Notes: generated from the letters alone by a model not told the origin. Counted from the first letter of the stretch, positions 50,678-60,351 are shown. The stretch: DNA of 64,000 nt from JBFWVR01 sp050246635 (GCA_050246635.1 JBFWVR010000005.1:372001-436000); one strand, 5' to 3'. Program-made: numbers and translations.

Positions 50678-51867
50678 TAGCGGATCCTCGCCGTGGCGGA
50701 CGTGGTGACCTGGATGCCGTAGCGGAAGCGGTCCAGCGTGCCGCCCGGCCGATCGATGGTCTGGTGCGCGCCGCTGACGAAGCCTTCGACGCGCATCCAG
50801 GGGGTGAAGGCGTAACCGACGGTGCCGTCGAACCAGAGCGTCTCGAGCGACAGCTGGCCAGGCTCGAGCGGGTCGTTCGACCGCCACGCGGCGGCGGTGG
50901 TGACCCAGGCGCGACGGCCGATCGGCAGGCGCAGCCGGCCCGTCACGTCCTCGTTCTGCAGCGTGCCGCCGAAGCCGTAGGAGGGCACATACGAACGGCT
51001 GTAGATGATCGAGACCCCCGCGCGGCGGAAGTCGCGCGCGAGCCCCGCGCGCCAGGCCGGGCCGGTCTGGCCGTCGCTGCCGAGCCCGAGCCGGGAGAAC
51101 CCGGCCTCGCCGAAGACCGTGAGGTCATCGCTCAGCCGGTGCTGCACGCCGCCCCAGCCGACCTGCACGGCGAACGTCTCGCCGTCGGCCAGTGACGCGC
51201 GGTCGAGCCGGTACTCGCCGGTGACGGCCGTGCGCGGCGTGACATCGTGGGTGACCTGCACGTTGGCGCCGTGGCTGTAGCCCCCCATCAGGCGCGCGGG
51301 CCCCTGCTGCCGGTCGAAGTCGACCCACTGGAAGTGGTAGGCGGCCGAGACGTCGGTGCGGCGCGAGGCGGCGAACTCGACCCCGGCGTTCAGGTCCTGG
51401 AGGCGCGAGCCCACCCGCGTGTACGGGATGCCCTGGAGCTCGAGCAACTCGGTTGTCGGCAGCGCCGCGGCGCTGTGGCGGGCGAACACCGTGGTCCGGC
51501 GCGACACCATGTGGCGCGCGCCGAGGGTGACGCGCTGCTCGTAGCTGTTCAGCGACGACAGGTCCTGGTGCGCGACGTAGCTCCCCAGGTAGCGGCCGCC
51601 AAACTCGGTGCGGCGGTTGCGGAAGCCGAGCGTCACCGCGGGCTGGACGACGCTCACGGTCTCGGCCACCGGCTGCGCCTCCTCGTCGTCGAAGAGGACG
51701 TTGTCGTCGCGCACGGCGGAGAAGCCGAGCGCCGGACTGATCGTCCATCCCGCCGTCTGCCGCTCGTTGCCGCCCTCGACGGGGGCGCGGCGGGTCTCCT
51801 GCGCCGCCGCCGTGCCGGCCAGCGACAGCGAGAGGAGAACGATGGCGATGTGTCGCCCTGGCATCAT
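50677..51867 (-). CDS. Outer-membrane beta-barrel protein of the EPS locus
   Basis: 396 residues with a signal peptide (MMPGRHIAIVLLSLSLAGTAAAQ) and then alternating amphipathic strands up to a terminal TTSATARIR strand. It resembles the uncharacterised barrel proteins that sit between the export protein and the chain-length gene in XrtA/PEP-CTERM EPS loci. It may serve as an outer-membrane polymer channel or anchor. A GGGAGG ribosome site lies about seven bases before the double ATG. Confidence 0.82.
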   Translation of the reverse strand: MMPGRHIAIVLLSLSLAGTAAAQETRRAPVEGGNERQTAGWTISPALGFSAVRDDNVLFDDEEAQPVAETVSVVQPAVTLGFRNRRTEFGGRYLGSYVAHQDLSSLNSYEQRVTLGARHMVSRRTTVFARHSAAALPTTELLELQGIPYTRVGSRLQDLNAGVEFAASRRTDVSAAYHFQWVDFDRQQGPARLMGGYSHGANVQVTHDVTPRTAVTGEYRLDRASLADGETFAVQVGWGGVQHRLSDDLTVFGEAGFSRLGLGSDGQTGPAWRAGLARDFRRAGVSIIYSRSYVPSYGFGGTLQNEDVTGRLRLPIGRRAWVTTAAAWRSNDPLEPGQLSLETLWFDGTVGYAFTPWMRVEGFVSGAHQTIDRPGGTLDRFRYGIQVTTSATARIR

Positions 51868-51893
51868 GGCAGCCTCCCCACGGTCCCGATGTC

Positions 51894-52523
51894 TCACGGC
51901 ACGACGACCGTGTCGCCGGCCTGCAGGAAGAGCCGGGCGTCCGCCGCCCCCTTGAGGGCGTCGTCGTAGTCGAAGTCGATGGTGCGCACGCCATCCGGGG
52001 TGTTGCGCAGGATGCGGATGTCCCCCTTGTGGGCGAACTCGGTGACGCCGCCCGCCAGGGCCAGCGCCTGCAGGACCGTCATCGGCCGCTGGAGCGCGAC
52101 GGCGCCGGGCTGGCGCACCTCGCCCATCACGTAGGCGGTGGCGATCGTGGCCTCGACGACGATCACCGTGACCACCGGGTTGGTCATGTACTCCTTGAGG
52201 TCGGTGGCAATCGTGTCGCGCAGCTCCGCGGGGGTCCGTCCGCTGGCCACGAGGTCGCCGAGCAGCGGCAGCGTGATCTTGCCGTCGGGCCGGACCTGGA
52301 CCGACTGGGACAACTGGTCGTCCTTGTAGACCTCGATGCGGAGCTTGTCGCCCGCCGCCAGGTGGTAGTCGGGCGCCGTGTCGGTGCCGGCCGCGGCGGT
52401 CGTGCCGGCCGGGTGCTCGCGCGCGGCGGCGTCGGCCTGGGCCGCGGCGGGCAGCGGGAGCAGGAGGCACCCGGCGACGAGCGCCAGCAGTGCCGGTCGG
52501 GCGGGAAGCCTGGTGTGTGTCAT
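51894..52523 (-). CDS. Wza-like polysaccharide export protein
   Basis: 209 residues: a signal peptide, a polysaccharide-export domain (LAAGDKLRIEVYKDDQLSQSVQVRPDGKITLPLLGDLVASG) and one SLBB domain (ATAYVMGEVRQPGAVALQRPMTVLQALALAGGVTEFA). It is short compared with Wza and should form an outer-membrane or periplasmic ring. The signal region has a VAGC sequence at Cys19 that could be a lipobox, but the residues after it are hydrophobic, so cleavage at the later AAAQA site is equally possible. It is the first structural gene after the regulator. Confidence 0.9.
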   Translation of the reverse strand: MTHTRLPARPALLALVAGCLLLPLPAAAQADAAAREHPAGTTAAAGTDTAPDYHLAAGDKLRIEVYKDDQLSQSVQVRPDGKITLPLLGDLVASGRTPAELRDTIATDLKEYMTNPVVTVIVVEATIATAYVMGEVRQPGAVALQRPMTVLQALALAGGVTEFAHKGDIRILRNTPDGVRTIDFDYDDALKGAADARLFLQAGDTVVVP

Positions 52524-52633
52524 GGCAGGCAGTCTCCGGGGCCGCACGGCCCCAAGGCGTGGCGCCGGGGCGGGCGCGAGGCTCGCGGGACGCCGACGGG
52601 TCAACGGGAGGGAATACGTGGTCATGGCTGGTC

Positions 52634-54022
<1,389 letters not shown>

Positions 54023-54097
54023 TCGTAATGGATCCCGGGCGGTGCGTTCGTCGGACTCGCCTGGCGCCGCCGACGGGCGACTGCGTCAGTTGGGTGA

Positions 54098-54112
54098 GCA
54101 ATGGCGGTGCCA
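54098..54112 (-). promoter_or_regulatory. Consensus sigma-54 promoter of the main EPS operon
   Basis: The minus strand reads TGGCACCGCCATTGC, a perfect TGGCAC-N5-TTGC match. Transcription should start near 54086, about 64 bases before the regulator ATG. Because the genes downstream are almost gap-free, this promoter probably serves most or all of the operon to 28594. Confidence 0.85.
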
Positions 54113-54320
54113 CGTTCGGCGCCCGGATGTCGTGACGTGCACGACAGGCGTGGAAACGCGCCGGTATTTCGCGCGTCATTCGCGGCATTTGGTGGCTGTC
54201 GGCACTGGTGGCGACACGCGTCCGGGGGAAGTGACCTTCCACCATGCGGTCCCTCGCTATCGTGTGACGCCGGTGGAGTTCTCCTGCATGCGCCCGATCG
54301 AGGGGACAGGTGGACACCTC

Positions 54321-54342
54321 GATCACGCGTGTGCTCGTGATC
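54321..54342. promoter_or_regulatory. Candidate activator-binding palindrome
   Basis: GATCACG and CGTGATC form perfect 7-base inverted arms separated by 8 bases. The palindrome lies 29 bases upstream of the plus-strand sigma-54 promoter and about 210 bases upstream of the minus-strand one, a position that suits a shared enhancer site for an NtrC-type activator. The assignment is speculative; I did not find the same palindrome at the other sigma-54 promoters. Confidence 0.4.
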
Positions 54343-54370
54343 GTCGCGTCGATGCGCGACAGAGGATGCG

Positions 54371-54385
54371 CGGCACGCCGCTTGC
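54371..54385 (+). promoter_or_regulatory. Sigma-54 promoter of the PEP-CTERM-like gene
   Basis: CGGCACGCCGCTTGC matches -24 GGCAC and -12 TTGC with exact spacing; only the first base (C for T) is off. The predicted leader to the chosen ATG is about 88 bases. Confidence 0.72.
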
Positions 54386-54484
54386 TCCCTCGATACGTGG
54401 ACCGCGCCGGGTGACGCGATGTGCGATCGCACGGCAGATGAACACCTCCACCCTGATGCGCGCTCCGAGGACAGTCAGACGCCC

Positions 54485-54844
54485 ATGCGAACTCGACGAA
54501 CGACGGCGTGGCTGGTCGCGATGGCCGTGACGGCCGCGGCTGGTCTTGCACTTGCCTTTCTCCTCGACGTGTCAGGTGGCGCGGCGCCGCTCGCGCCCGG
54601 ACCGGCGGCGCCTCGTGCCACGTCCACGCACACCAACGGGATGCACACCACGGGAACCGGCCATTCGTTCGCGGCCACCGCGCTGGCCGCGGTGCCCGAC
54701 ACGGTGTGGCTGCTGGCGACCGGGCTCGCGTTGCTCGGCCTCGCCGCCGAGGTCCGCCGGCGTGGACGTCGTGCCCGCCGGCACTGGCGCGGCCAGGCGC
54801 GCGTCGTCGAAGCGCGCTCCGGAACGGAGCGCCTCTCGCCGTGA
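54485..54844 (+). CDS. Small PEP-CTERM-like envelope protein
   Basis: 119 residues: an N-terminal signal/anchor (MRTRRTTAWLVAMAVTAAAG), a short Thr/His-rich spacer, and a C-terminal tripartite segment VPDT (70-73), a hydrophobic helix WLLATGLALLGLAA and an Arg cluster RRRGRRARR (about 91-99). This is the order of a PEP-CTERM sorting signal (VPEP, helix, Arg-rich). Two features are odd: VPDT in place of VPEP, and about 20 residues after the basic cluster where most family members stop. In floc-forming Zoogloea, a short PEP-CTERM protein is reported to be co-regulated with EPS genes through RpoN and PrsK/PrsR, and the sigma-54 promoter here fits that pattern. An ATG 66 bases upstream is an alternative start. 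Confidence 0.65.
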   Translation: MRTRRTTAWLVAMAVTAAAGLALAFLLDVSGGAAPLAPGPAAPRATSTHTNGMHTTGTGHSFAATALAAVPDTVWLLATGLALLGLAAEVRRRGRRARRHWRGQARVVEARSGTERLSP

Positions 54845-55447
54845 GATCGATCGCCGGTCCCGGGGGAGGGAGGAACGCGCGCGCGTGCCTCTCAGGCGTG
54901 GGGAACGCAGCGCGGCCGTGCATCGACAGACGAGAGGGATCAGGGGAGAACGAGCGGTGGCAGGGGAGGCCTCCGCGGAGAGGTCGACCGGTGCTCTCTC
55001 GGACCTCAGGAATCAGGATCGTCTGACATGGTGAAATTCCTTCCATCGTGACCACCGGTCGAACGCGTACCGGCTGTCGGCGGTCCAGTTGAGCAAGAAC
55101 CGGTCCGCCCCGAAAGACCACCGATTCCCCGCGGCGGCCGGCACCCGAGGGAAGAACTTCGGCGCCTAGTGGTCGCCGACGACACAAGTTCTACGGTCGC
55201 GCTAACCCACCGCCCCGCCGCACCTCTGCGGCAACCCCCCCGTGCGGCACCTCCCGTGCGGCACCCCGTCCGACTGACTGCACCTCACCACTCCGGTGTA
55301 GAGGCCTCCCCGCAGTGAGGGGAACTGCGTCCTGGCCCGTCCGAACGATGTTCCGCGGCCCCGGCGTGTCGATTACCCACGCGGACGGGCAGGACCGGGG
55401 TGGCCCCTGGAACGGCCCCTGTGCCTCATGTCAGGCAGGAGACTTGG
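54845..55447. other. 603-base intergenic region without a recognised gene
   Basis: No convincing coding frame is visible. A 12-base direct repeat CCGTGCGGCACC (55240-55251 and 55254-55265, period 14) occurs in a tract rich in C, with a degenerate third unit just before. The tract contains a CGGCAC-CTCCC-GTGC string that resembles a sigma-54 element but fails at the -12 box. The promoter of the chemoreceptor gene should lie here but I cannot point to it. Confidence 0.5.
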
Positions 55448-56992
55448 ATGAGACGTTTGGCCCTTCGCACGAGACTGGTCGGGGCGGTTGGCGGGTTGGT
55501 GGTGCTGTTCCTCGTCGCGGGCGCGACGGCGCTCGTGCTGCTGGGAAACGTGAATGACAGCCTGGAGGAAGCGGGGGGCAGCGGAGCGGAGCGCCTCGCG
55601 TATGCGAGGGACGTCGACGAGCTGGCGGACACCCTGCTGGTTCACGAGCGCGGCGCGCTGCTCGGTGCGACCCTGCACAAGCCGGAGCTGCTCGCGACGT
55701 CCCGGTCCGAGATGCAGCGGATCGAGGCGGACATCACGTCGGCGCTCGACGCGCTCGACGCGCGCGTGGAGCGCTCGGACGCCAGGGCCGCGATCGCCGA
55801 CGCGCGGGCGCACCTCGTTGCCGCGGTCCGGGAGTGGACGACCGCCGACCGCCTGATCGCCGCCGGCGACGTGGAGGGGGCCTTCGCGCACGCGGCGGCC
55901 CGCGTGAAGCCGGAGATCGACGGCGTCAATGCCGCGGCAGCGACGCTCGCGCAGGTGGAGGACGGTGTGTTCGAGGGGCTGGTGGCGCACGGTCACGCCT
56001 CGTACCTGCGGGCCCTCATCGTCCAGGGCGGCATCCTGGGCCTGGCGCTGCTCGTCGCGGCCGGGATCGGCTGGATGGTGATCGGCGTCAGCCGGGAACT
56101 CCAGGCGATCTCGGCGGAGCTCGGGGTCGGCGCCCAGCAGGTGGCCGCGGCCTCGTCGCAGGTGGCGACGGCGGCGCAGGGCCTGTCGTCCGGCGCGACC
56201 GAGCAGGCGGCGTCCCTGGAGGAGACCTCGGCGTCGATGGAGGAGATGACGTCGATGTCGCACCAGAACGCCGAGAACGCGCGGGCGGCCGCCGGCGCGA
56301 CCGACGCCGTGTCCGGCGAGGTCTCACGCAGCAACCAGGCGCTCGGTGAGCTCGTGGGCTCGATGGCCGCGATCAAGGAATCGAGCAACAACATCGCGCG
56401 CATCATCAAGACCATCGACGAGATCGCGTTCCAGACCAACATCCTCGCGCTCAACGCCGCCGTCGAGGCCGCGCGCGCCGGCGAGGCCGGCATGGGCTTC
56501 GCCGTGGTCGCCGACGAGGTGCGGAATCTCGCGCAGCGGTCCGCCCAGGCCGCGAAGGACACCGCGACGCTCATCGAGGAGTCGATTGACCGGGCCGGGC
56601 AGGGCGCGGTCAAGGTCGACCAGATGAGCCGCGGCATCGCGGCCATCACGCAGCGCATGTCCGAGGTGTCGCAGCTCGTGCAGAGCGTGACGACGGCGAG
56701 CCAGCAGCAGTCGCAGGGCGCGGGCCAGATCACCGAGGCGCTCCAGCAGATGGAGCGCGTCACGCAGACGAATGCCGCCACCGCGGAGGAGAGTGCCGCG
56801 GCCTCGGAAGAGCTGAGCGCCCAGGCCGAGACGACCCGGGCCATCGCGGCACGCCTCGAGCGCATGGTGCACGGCGACCAGAGCGGCGAGCCCGCCCCTC
56901 ACGGACCCGTGCGCCAGGGGCGGCTCGCGGCCGTGGTCCACGGGTTCGACCGCCACCGCGGCGTGATGGACGAGGAGGAGCGCGCCGCCTGA
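55448..56992 (+). CDS. Methyl-accepting chemotaxis protein
   Basis: 514 residues: transmembrane helix 1 (about 8-30), a four-helix-bundle-like periplasmic sensor (about 35-190), helix 2 (about 195-220), then a cytoplasmic signalling domain with the invariant hairpin EIAFQTNILALNAAVEAARAGEAGMGFAVVADEVRNLAQRS. No clear HAMP domain separates helix 2 from the signalling coiled coil. The tail (MDEEERAA) has no CheR-binding pentapeptide. The start ATG follows a GGAG site; an upstream ATG is less likely. It may control motility or a chemosensory EPS pathway, but no che genes are near. Confidence 0.9.
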   Translation: MRRLALRTRLVGAVGGLVVLFLVAGATALVLLGNVNDSLEEAGGSGAERLAYARDVDELADTLLVHERGALLGATLHKPELLATSRSEMQRIEADITSALDALDARVERSDARAAIADARAHLVAAVREWTTADRLIAAGDVEGAFAHAAARVKPEIDGVNAAAATLAQVEDGVFEGLVAHGHASYLRALIVQGGILGLALLVAAGIGWMVIGVSRELQAISAELGVGAQQVAAASSQVATAAQGLSSGATEQAASLEETSASMEEMTSMSHQNAENARAAAGATDAVSGEVSRSNQALGELVGSMAAIKESSNNIARIIKTIDEIAFQTNILALNAAVEAARAGEAGMGFAVVADEVRNLAQRSAQAAKDTATLIEESIDRAGQGAVKVDQMSRGIAAITQRMSEVSQLVQSVTTASQQQSQGAGQITEALQQMERVTQTNAATAEESAAASEELSAQAETTRAIAARLERMVHGDQSGEPAPHGPVRQGRLAAVVHGFDRHRGVMDEEERAA

Positions 56993-57030
56993 GGTGCGCC
57001 CTCCGCCCACGTGGCGCGGTGTTCGCGAAC

Positions 57031-57045
57031 CGGCAACCCTCTTGC
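57031..57045 (+). promoter_or_regulatory. Probable sigma-54 promoter of the DUF1440 gene
   Basis: CGGCAACCCTCTTGC has GGC and TTGC at the correct spacing; the first base and the base after GGCA differ from consensus. The start of transcription would be near 57057, leaving a leader of about 29 bases that includes the ribosome site. Confidence 0.6.
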
Positions 57046-57085
57046 AGCCGTCCCGGCCGAACCATCGAGTGGCAGGGAGGTTGGG

Positions 57086-57625
57086 ATGTGGGAGCATCGG
57101 AATGAGCACGCGCCGGTCAGAGGATTGGTGGCCGGCCTGGTTGCGGGGGCGGTTGGCACCTGGGCCATGACCCGGATGCAGTCGGGCATGTCGGCGGCGT
57201 CGAAGGCCTGGCAGGACGAGGCGGAGGCCGAAGCGGAGGCGCATCGGCCGTTGTCCCGGGAACAGCCGTCCGAGCCGGCGACGGCGAAGGCGGCGGACAT
57301 GGCCATGCGCACGGTCGGCGGCCGCTATCTCACGGAGCGGGAAAAGGCGCGCGTCGCTCCTCTGGTGCACTACGCCTTCGGCACGCTCATGGGCGGAGTC
57401 TACGGACTGCTGGCCGAGGTGGTGCCGTCCGTGACGACCGGCGGGGGCACCGGATTCGGCACGGCGCTGTTCATCGGCGCCGACGAAGTGGCCGTGCCCG
57501 CCCTCGGCCTGTCAGGCACGCCCGGCGAGATGCCGGCGTCGAGTCACGCGTTCGGCCTGGCGTCCCACCTCGGCTACGGTCTGGTCGTCGAGCTGGTGCG
57601 CCGGAACGTGCGTGACGTGATGTAG
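57086..57625 (+). CDS. DUF1440 (YagU-like) membrane protein
   Basis: 179 residues from an ATG preceded by GGGAGG. An N-terminal hydrophobic segment (VRGLVAGLVAGAVGTWAMTRMQSG) is followed by an acidic, Gln/Glu-rich cytosolic or periplasmic stretch, then further hydrophobic segments (VHYAFGTLMGGVYGLLAEV and FGTALFIGADEVAVPALGL). The pattern matches the DUF1440/YagU family of small inner-membrane proteins, linked to acid response in E. coli but otherwise of unknown function. Its sigma-54-like promoter would place it in the EPS regulon. Confidence 0.75.
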   Translation: MWEHRNEHAPVRGLVAGLVAGAVGTWAMTRMQSGMSAASKAWQDEAEAEAEAHRPLSREQPSEPATAKAADMAMRTVGGRYLTEREKARVAPLVHYAFGTLMGGVYGLLAEVVPSVTTGGGTGFGTALFIGADEVAVPALGLSGTPGEMPASSHAFGLASHLGYGLVVELVRRNVRDVM

Positions 57626-57674
57626 GTGCGGCCGCGTGGGGGCCTCCAGCGGGCCGCCTGCGGCCGGGCTCGGG

Positions 57675-58079
57675 TCATGGGGACGCCAACGCGTCCAGGA
57701 TCCGGCAGTCCGCAATCGTGCCGCCACCCCGGCACGCCCGCTTGATGCGACGGAGCCGTTGCGCCAGCCGTCGCAGGTCGTCGATCTTCCGCTCGATGGT
57801 GATCAGGTGCGCCCCCGTGAGCCTGTCCACCGCGTCGCACGCCTGATCATGCCGCGAGGCCAGTCGGAGCAGGTCGCGGACCTGATCCAGCGCGAACCCC
57901 AGCTCGCGGCACCGTCGCACGAACTGCAGGCGGTCGCGATGTTCCGCCTCGTAGACGCGATAGTTGCCGGCCGAGCGGCGGGGCGCGGGGAGCAGGCCGA
58001 TGCGCTCGTAGTAGCGCACGGTCACGGGCTTGGTGCCCGTCGCCCGCGCGAGCTCTCCGATGGTCATCCCTTCCGACAT
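57675..58079 (-). CDS. MerR-family metal-responsive regulator
   Basis: 134 residues with the MerR winged-helix start MTIGELARATGTKPVTVRYYERIGLL and a dimerisation helix. Cysteines 81, 116 and 125 have exactly the 35- and 9-residue spacing of the Hg(II)-binding triad in Tn501 MerR (82, 117, 126) and the equivalent residues of PbrR. It should bind a soft heavy metal and twist the promoter in the gap toward the divergent TonB receptor gene. A fourth cysteine (57) lies in the DNA-binding half. Confidence 0.9.
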   Translation of the reverse strand: MSEGMTIGELARATGTKPVTVRYYERIGLLPAPRRSAGNYRVYEAEHRDRLQFVRRCRELGFALDQVRDLLRLASRHDQACDAVDRLTGAHLITIERKIDDLRRLAQRLRRIKRACRGGGTIADCRILDALASP

Positions 58080-58097
58080 GCGTGTGCCTCCTCGACC

Positions 58098-58128
58098 TTG
58101 ACCTTATAGCAACTATAGGGTCGATGCT
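58098..58128 (+). promoter_or_regulatory. MerR-type promoter-operator for the TonB receptor
   Basis: A TTGACC -35 box (58098-58103) and a GATGCT -10-like box (58123-58128) are separated by 19 bases, the over-long spacer typical of MerR-activated promoters. The spacer region contains an imperfect dyad (58101-58121, arms ACC-TATAG and CTATA-GGT) resembling CadR/PbrR boxes. The predicted transcription start coincides with or lies next to the receptor ATG at 58135, so the mRNA may be leaderless. Confidence 0.75.
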
Positions 58129-58134
58129 TGGTCC

Positions 58135-60351
58135 ATGCCTGCGCACCTCGGCTCCCGATCTCCAGGTTTCCACCGATGCGCCCCCGGATTGCTCTGGGGG
58201 CCGTTGCTGTGCGTGCTGGTGCTGCTGTGCCTGGGGATGTCAGAGGCGGCGGCGGCCCAGGCCGGTGGTCCTTCGGCCGGCCTCGTGGTGTCCGTCACGA
58301 GCGGGCGTGGCCTGCCGGTCGTCGGCGCCCGCGTCGAGACCGGCGGCGTCGTTACGGAGACGGGCGCCGACGGCGTGGCCCGACTCGAGGTGCCGGCGGG
58401 AACCGTGACGGTGCTGGTCACCGCGGAGGGTTACGTACCGGTCGGTGCGTCCCTCGAGGCCACCGGCGGGCAGACCGCATCGCTCGATGTCGTGCTCGTG
58501 TCCCCGGTGCGTACGGAAGAGGAGGTCATCGTCTCCGCGACGCGCACGGAAGGACGGCTGGACGATCAGCCCACGCGCGTCGAGGTGCTCGGGCGCGAGG
58601 AGATCGAGGAGAAGATGCTCATGACGCCCGGTGACATCGTCATGATGCTCAACGAGATGGGTGGGCTTCGCGTGCAGGCGACGGCGCCGTCGCTGGGCGC
58701 GGCCTCGGTGCGGATCCAGGGAATGCCTGGCCGTTACACCCGCTTTCTCGCGGACGGGCTGCCGCTCTTCGGCCAGCAGGTCGGCGGCCTCGGGCTGCTC
58801 CAGATTCCGCCGATGGATCTCGGACAGGTGGAGGTCATCAAGGGTGTCGCGTCGGCGCTGTACGGCGCCGGCGCGATGGGCGGCGTCGTCAACCTGCTGT
58901 CGCGGCGCCCAGGGCCGGAGGCGGTGCGCGAGGTCCTCGTCAACCAGTCGACGGCCGGGGCCACCGACGCGGTCGCCTTCCTGTCGGGAGCGGGCGGACA
59001 GGGATGGAGCGCGACGCTGCTCGCGAGCGGGCACCGGCAGTCGGCCACCGATCGGGACGGCGACGGCTGGGCCGACCTCGCCCACTACCAGCGGGCTGTC
59101 GTCCGGCCACGGGCGTTCTGGGAAGACGCGGGAGGCCGGTCGCTGTACCTGACGGCCGGCGTGACGGTCGAAGACCGGGTCGGCGGTACGGTGCCTGGTG
59201 CACGCCTCGCCGCGACGGGGCTGCCATACCGCGAGGCCCTCGACACGCGCCGGCTGGACCTGGGGGCCTCGGGCCAGGCCATCCTGGCCTCGGGCCACGT
59301 GGTCACGATGCGCACGGCGGCGGCGTGGCAGGCGCACACGCACCAGTTCGGCGAGGTCGGCGAGCGCGACCGCCACGACACGTTCTTCGGTGAAGTGGCG
59401 GTGCGCGGAGCCGCGGGCCGCCACACGTGGGTGGCGGGTGCCGCCCTCGAGCGAGACGGTTACGACGCGACCGACCTGCCGCGCTTCAACTACGCCTTCT
59501 GGGTGCCAGGGATCTTCCTGCAGGACGACGTCACGCTCGCCCCGTGGGTGTCCTTGTCGCTGAGCGGCCGCGTCGACGTGCACAGCGAGTACGGCGCGTT
59601 CGCCAGCCCGCGTGTGTCCGCCCTCGTGCGGCAGGGTGGCTGGACCAGCCGCGTGTCGGTCGGCCGCGGCTTCTTCGGCCCGACGCCGCTCGTCGAAGAG
59701 ACCGAGGCCGCCGGTCTCAGTCGCCTCTCGATCGCGGGACCGCTCGAGCCGGAGGCGGGGACAAGCGTCTCCATCGACCTGACGCGCGTCCTCGGGCCGG
59801 CCTCGCTGACCGCGACGGCGTTCGCCGCTCGCGTGGCCCACCCGGTGCGCGTGCGGCGCGATGACGCGTTCGTCCTGCGCAACCTGGACACGCCCGCGAC
59901 GACTGCCGGCGTGGAGCTGCTGGGGACTTGGCGCCAGGCGCCGTACGTGGTGACAGGCACCTATACCTACGTCAATGCCCGCGAACGGGAAGGGGGGCGC
60001 CTGGTGGAGACCGCGCTCACGCCGCGGCACAGCGCCGGCATCGTGGGGATGGCCGAGTCGGAGGAGGTCGGGCGGATCGGCGTCGAGCTCTACTTCACTG
60101 GCGCCCAGCGGCTGGAGGCCAATCCGCGCCGCGCCCGTTCGGAGGCCTATGTCGTTGTCGGCCTGCTCGCGGAACGTCGCTTCGGGCGCTGGAGCCTGTT
60201 CGTGAACGCCGAGAACCTGACGGACGTACGACAGAGCGACTGGGAGCCGCTGCTTCGCGCGGAGCGTGCGATCGATGGCCGCTGGACGGTGGACGCCTGG
60301 GCGCCCCTCGATGGACGCGTCATCAACGGGGGCATTCGCGTCGGCTTCTGA
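58135..60351 (+). CDS. TonB-dependent outer-membrane receptor
   Basis: 738 residues: a signal peptide (hydrophobic WGPLLCVLVLLCLGM, cleavage near AAAQA), a carboxypeptidase-regulatory-like beta-sandwich (about 45-122), a TonB box-like EEEVIVSATR (128-137), a plug (about 145-260; IQGMPGRYTRFLADGLPLFG, VEVIKGVASALYGAGAMGGVVNLL) and a beta-barrel ending in Phe (INGGIRVGF), as expected for outer-membrane proteins. Control by the divergent MerR-type regulator suggests a role in uptake or handling of a metal or a metal complex, but the ligand is not evident from the sequence. Confidence 0.92.
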   Translation: MPAHLGSRSPGFHRCAPGLLWGPLLCVLVLLCLGMSEAAAAQAGGPSAGLVVSVTSGRGLPVVGARVETGGVVTETGADGVARLEVPAGTVTVLVTAEGYVPVGASLEATGGQTASLDVVLVSPVRTEEEVIVSATRTEGRLDDQPTRVEVLGREEIEEKMLMTPGDIVMMLNEMGGLRVQATAPSLGAASVRIQGMPGRYTRFLADGLPLFGQQVGGLGLLQIPPMDLGQVEVIKGVASALYGAGAMGGVVNLLSRRPGPEAVREVLVNQSTAGATDAVAFLSGAGGQGWSATLLASGHRQSATDRDGDGWADLAHYQRAVVRPRAFWEDAGGRSLYLTAGVTVEDRVGGTVPGARLAATGLPYREALDTRRLDLGASGQAILASGHVVTMRTAAAWQAHTHQFGEVGERDRHDTFFGEVAVRGAAGRHTWVAGAALERDGYDATDLPRFNYAFWVPGIFLQDDVTLAPWVSLSLSGRVDVHSEYGAFASPRVSALVRQGGWTSRVSVGRGFFGPTPLVEETEAAGLSRLSIAGPLEPEAGTSVSIDLTRVLGPASLTATAFAARVAHPVRVRRDDAFVLRNLDTPATTAGVELLGTWRQAPYVVTGTYTYVNAREREGGRLVETALTPRHSAGIVGMAESEEVGRIGVELYFTGAQRLEANPRRARSEAYVVVGLLAERRFGRWSLFVNAENLTDVRQSDWEPLLRAERAIDGRWTVDAWAPLDGRVINGGIRVGF

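Larger units (their letters stand above)
54023..54484. other. Divergent control region of the EPS operon and PEP-CTERM-like gene
   Basis: These 462 bases hold back-to-back sigma-54 promoters about 260 bases apart, one for the EPS operon (minus) and one for the small PEP-CTERM-like gene (plus), with a palindrome between them that could be the activator site. Nothing else recognisable is present. Confidence 0.7.

Noticed and set aside
55245..55259. CGGCACCTCCCGTGC as a sigma-54 promoter for the chemoreceptor
   Set aside because: It arises from a 14-base tandem repeat, the -12 box is GTGC, and it lies about 190 bases before the start codon.
57012..57026. TGGCGCGGTGTTCGC as a sigma-54 element
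   Set aside because: The -12 box reads TCGC; the element 19 bases downstream at 57031 is a better match and better placed.
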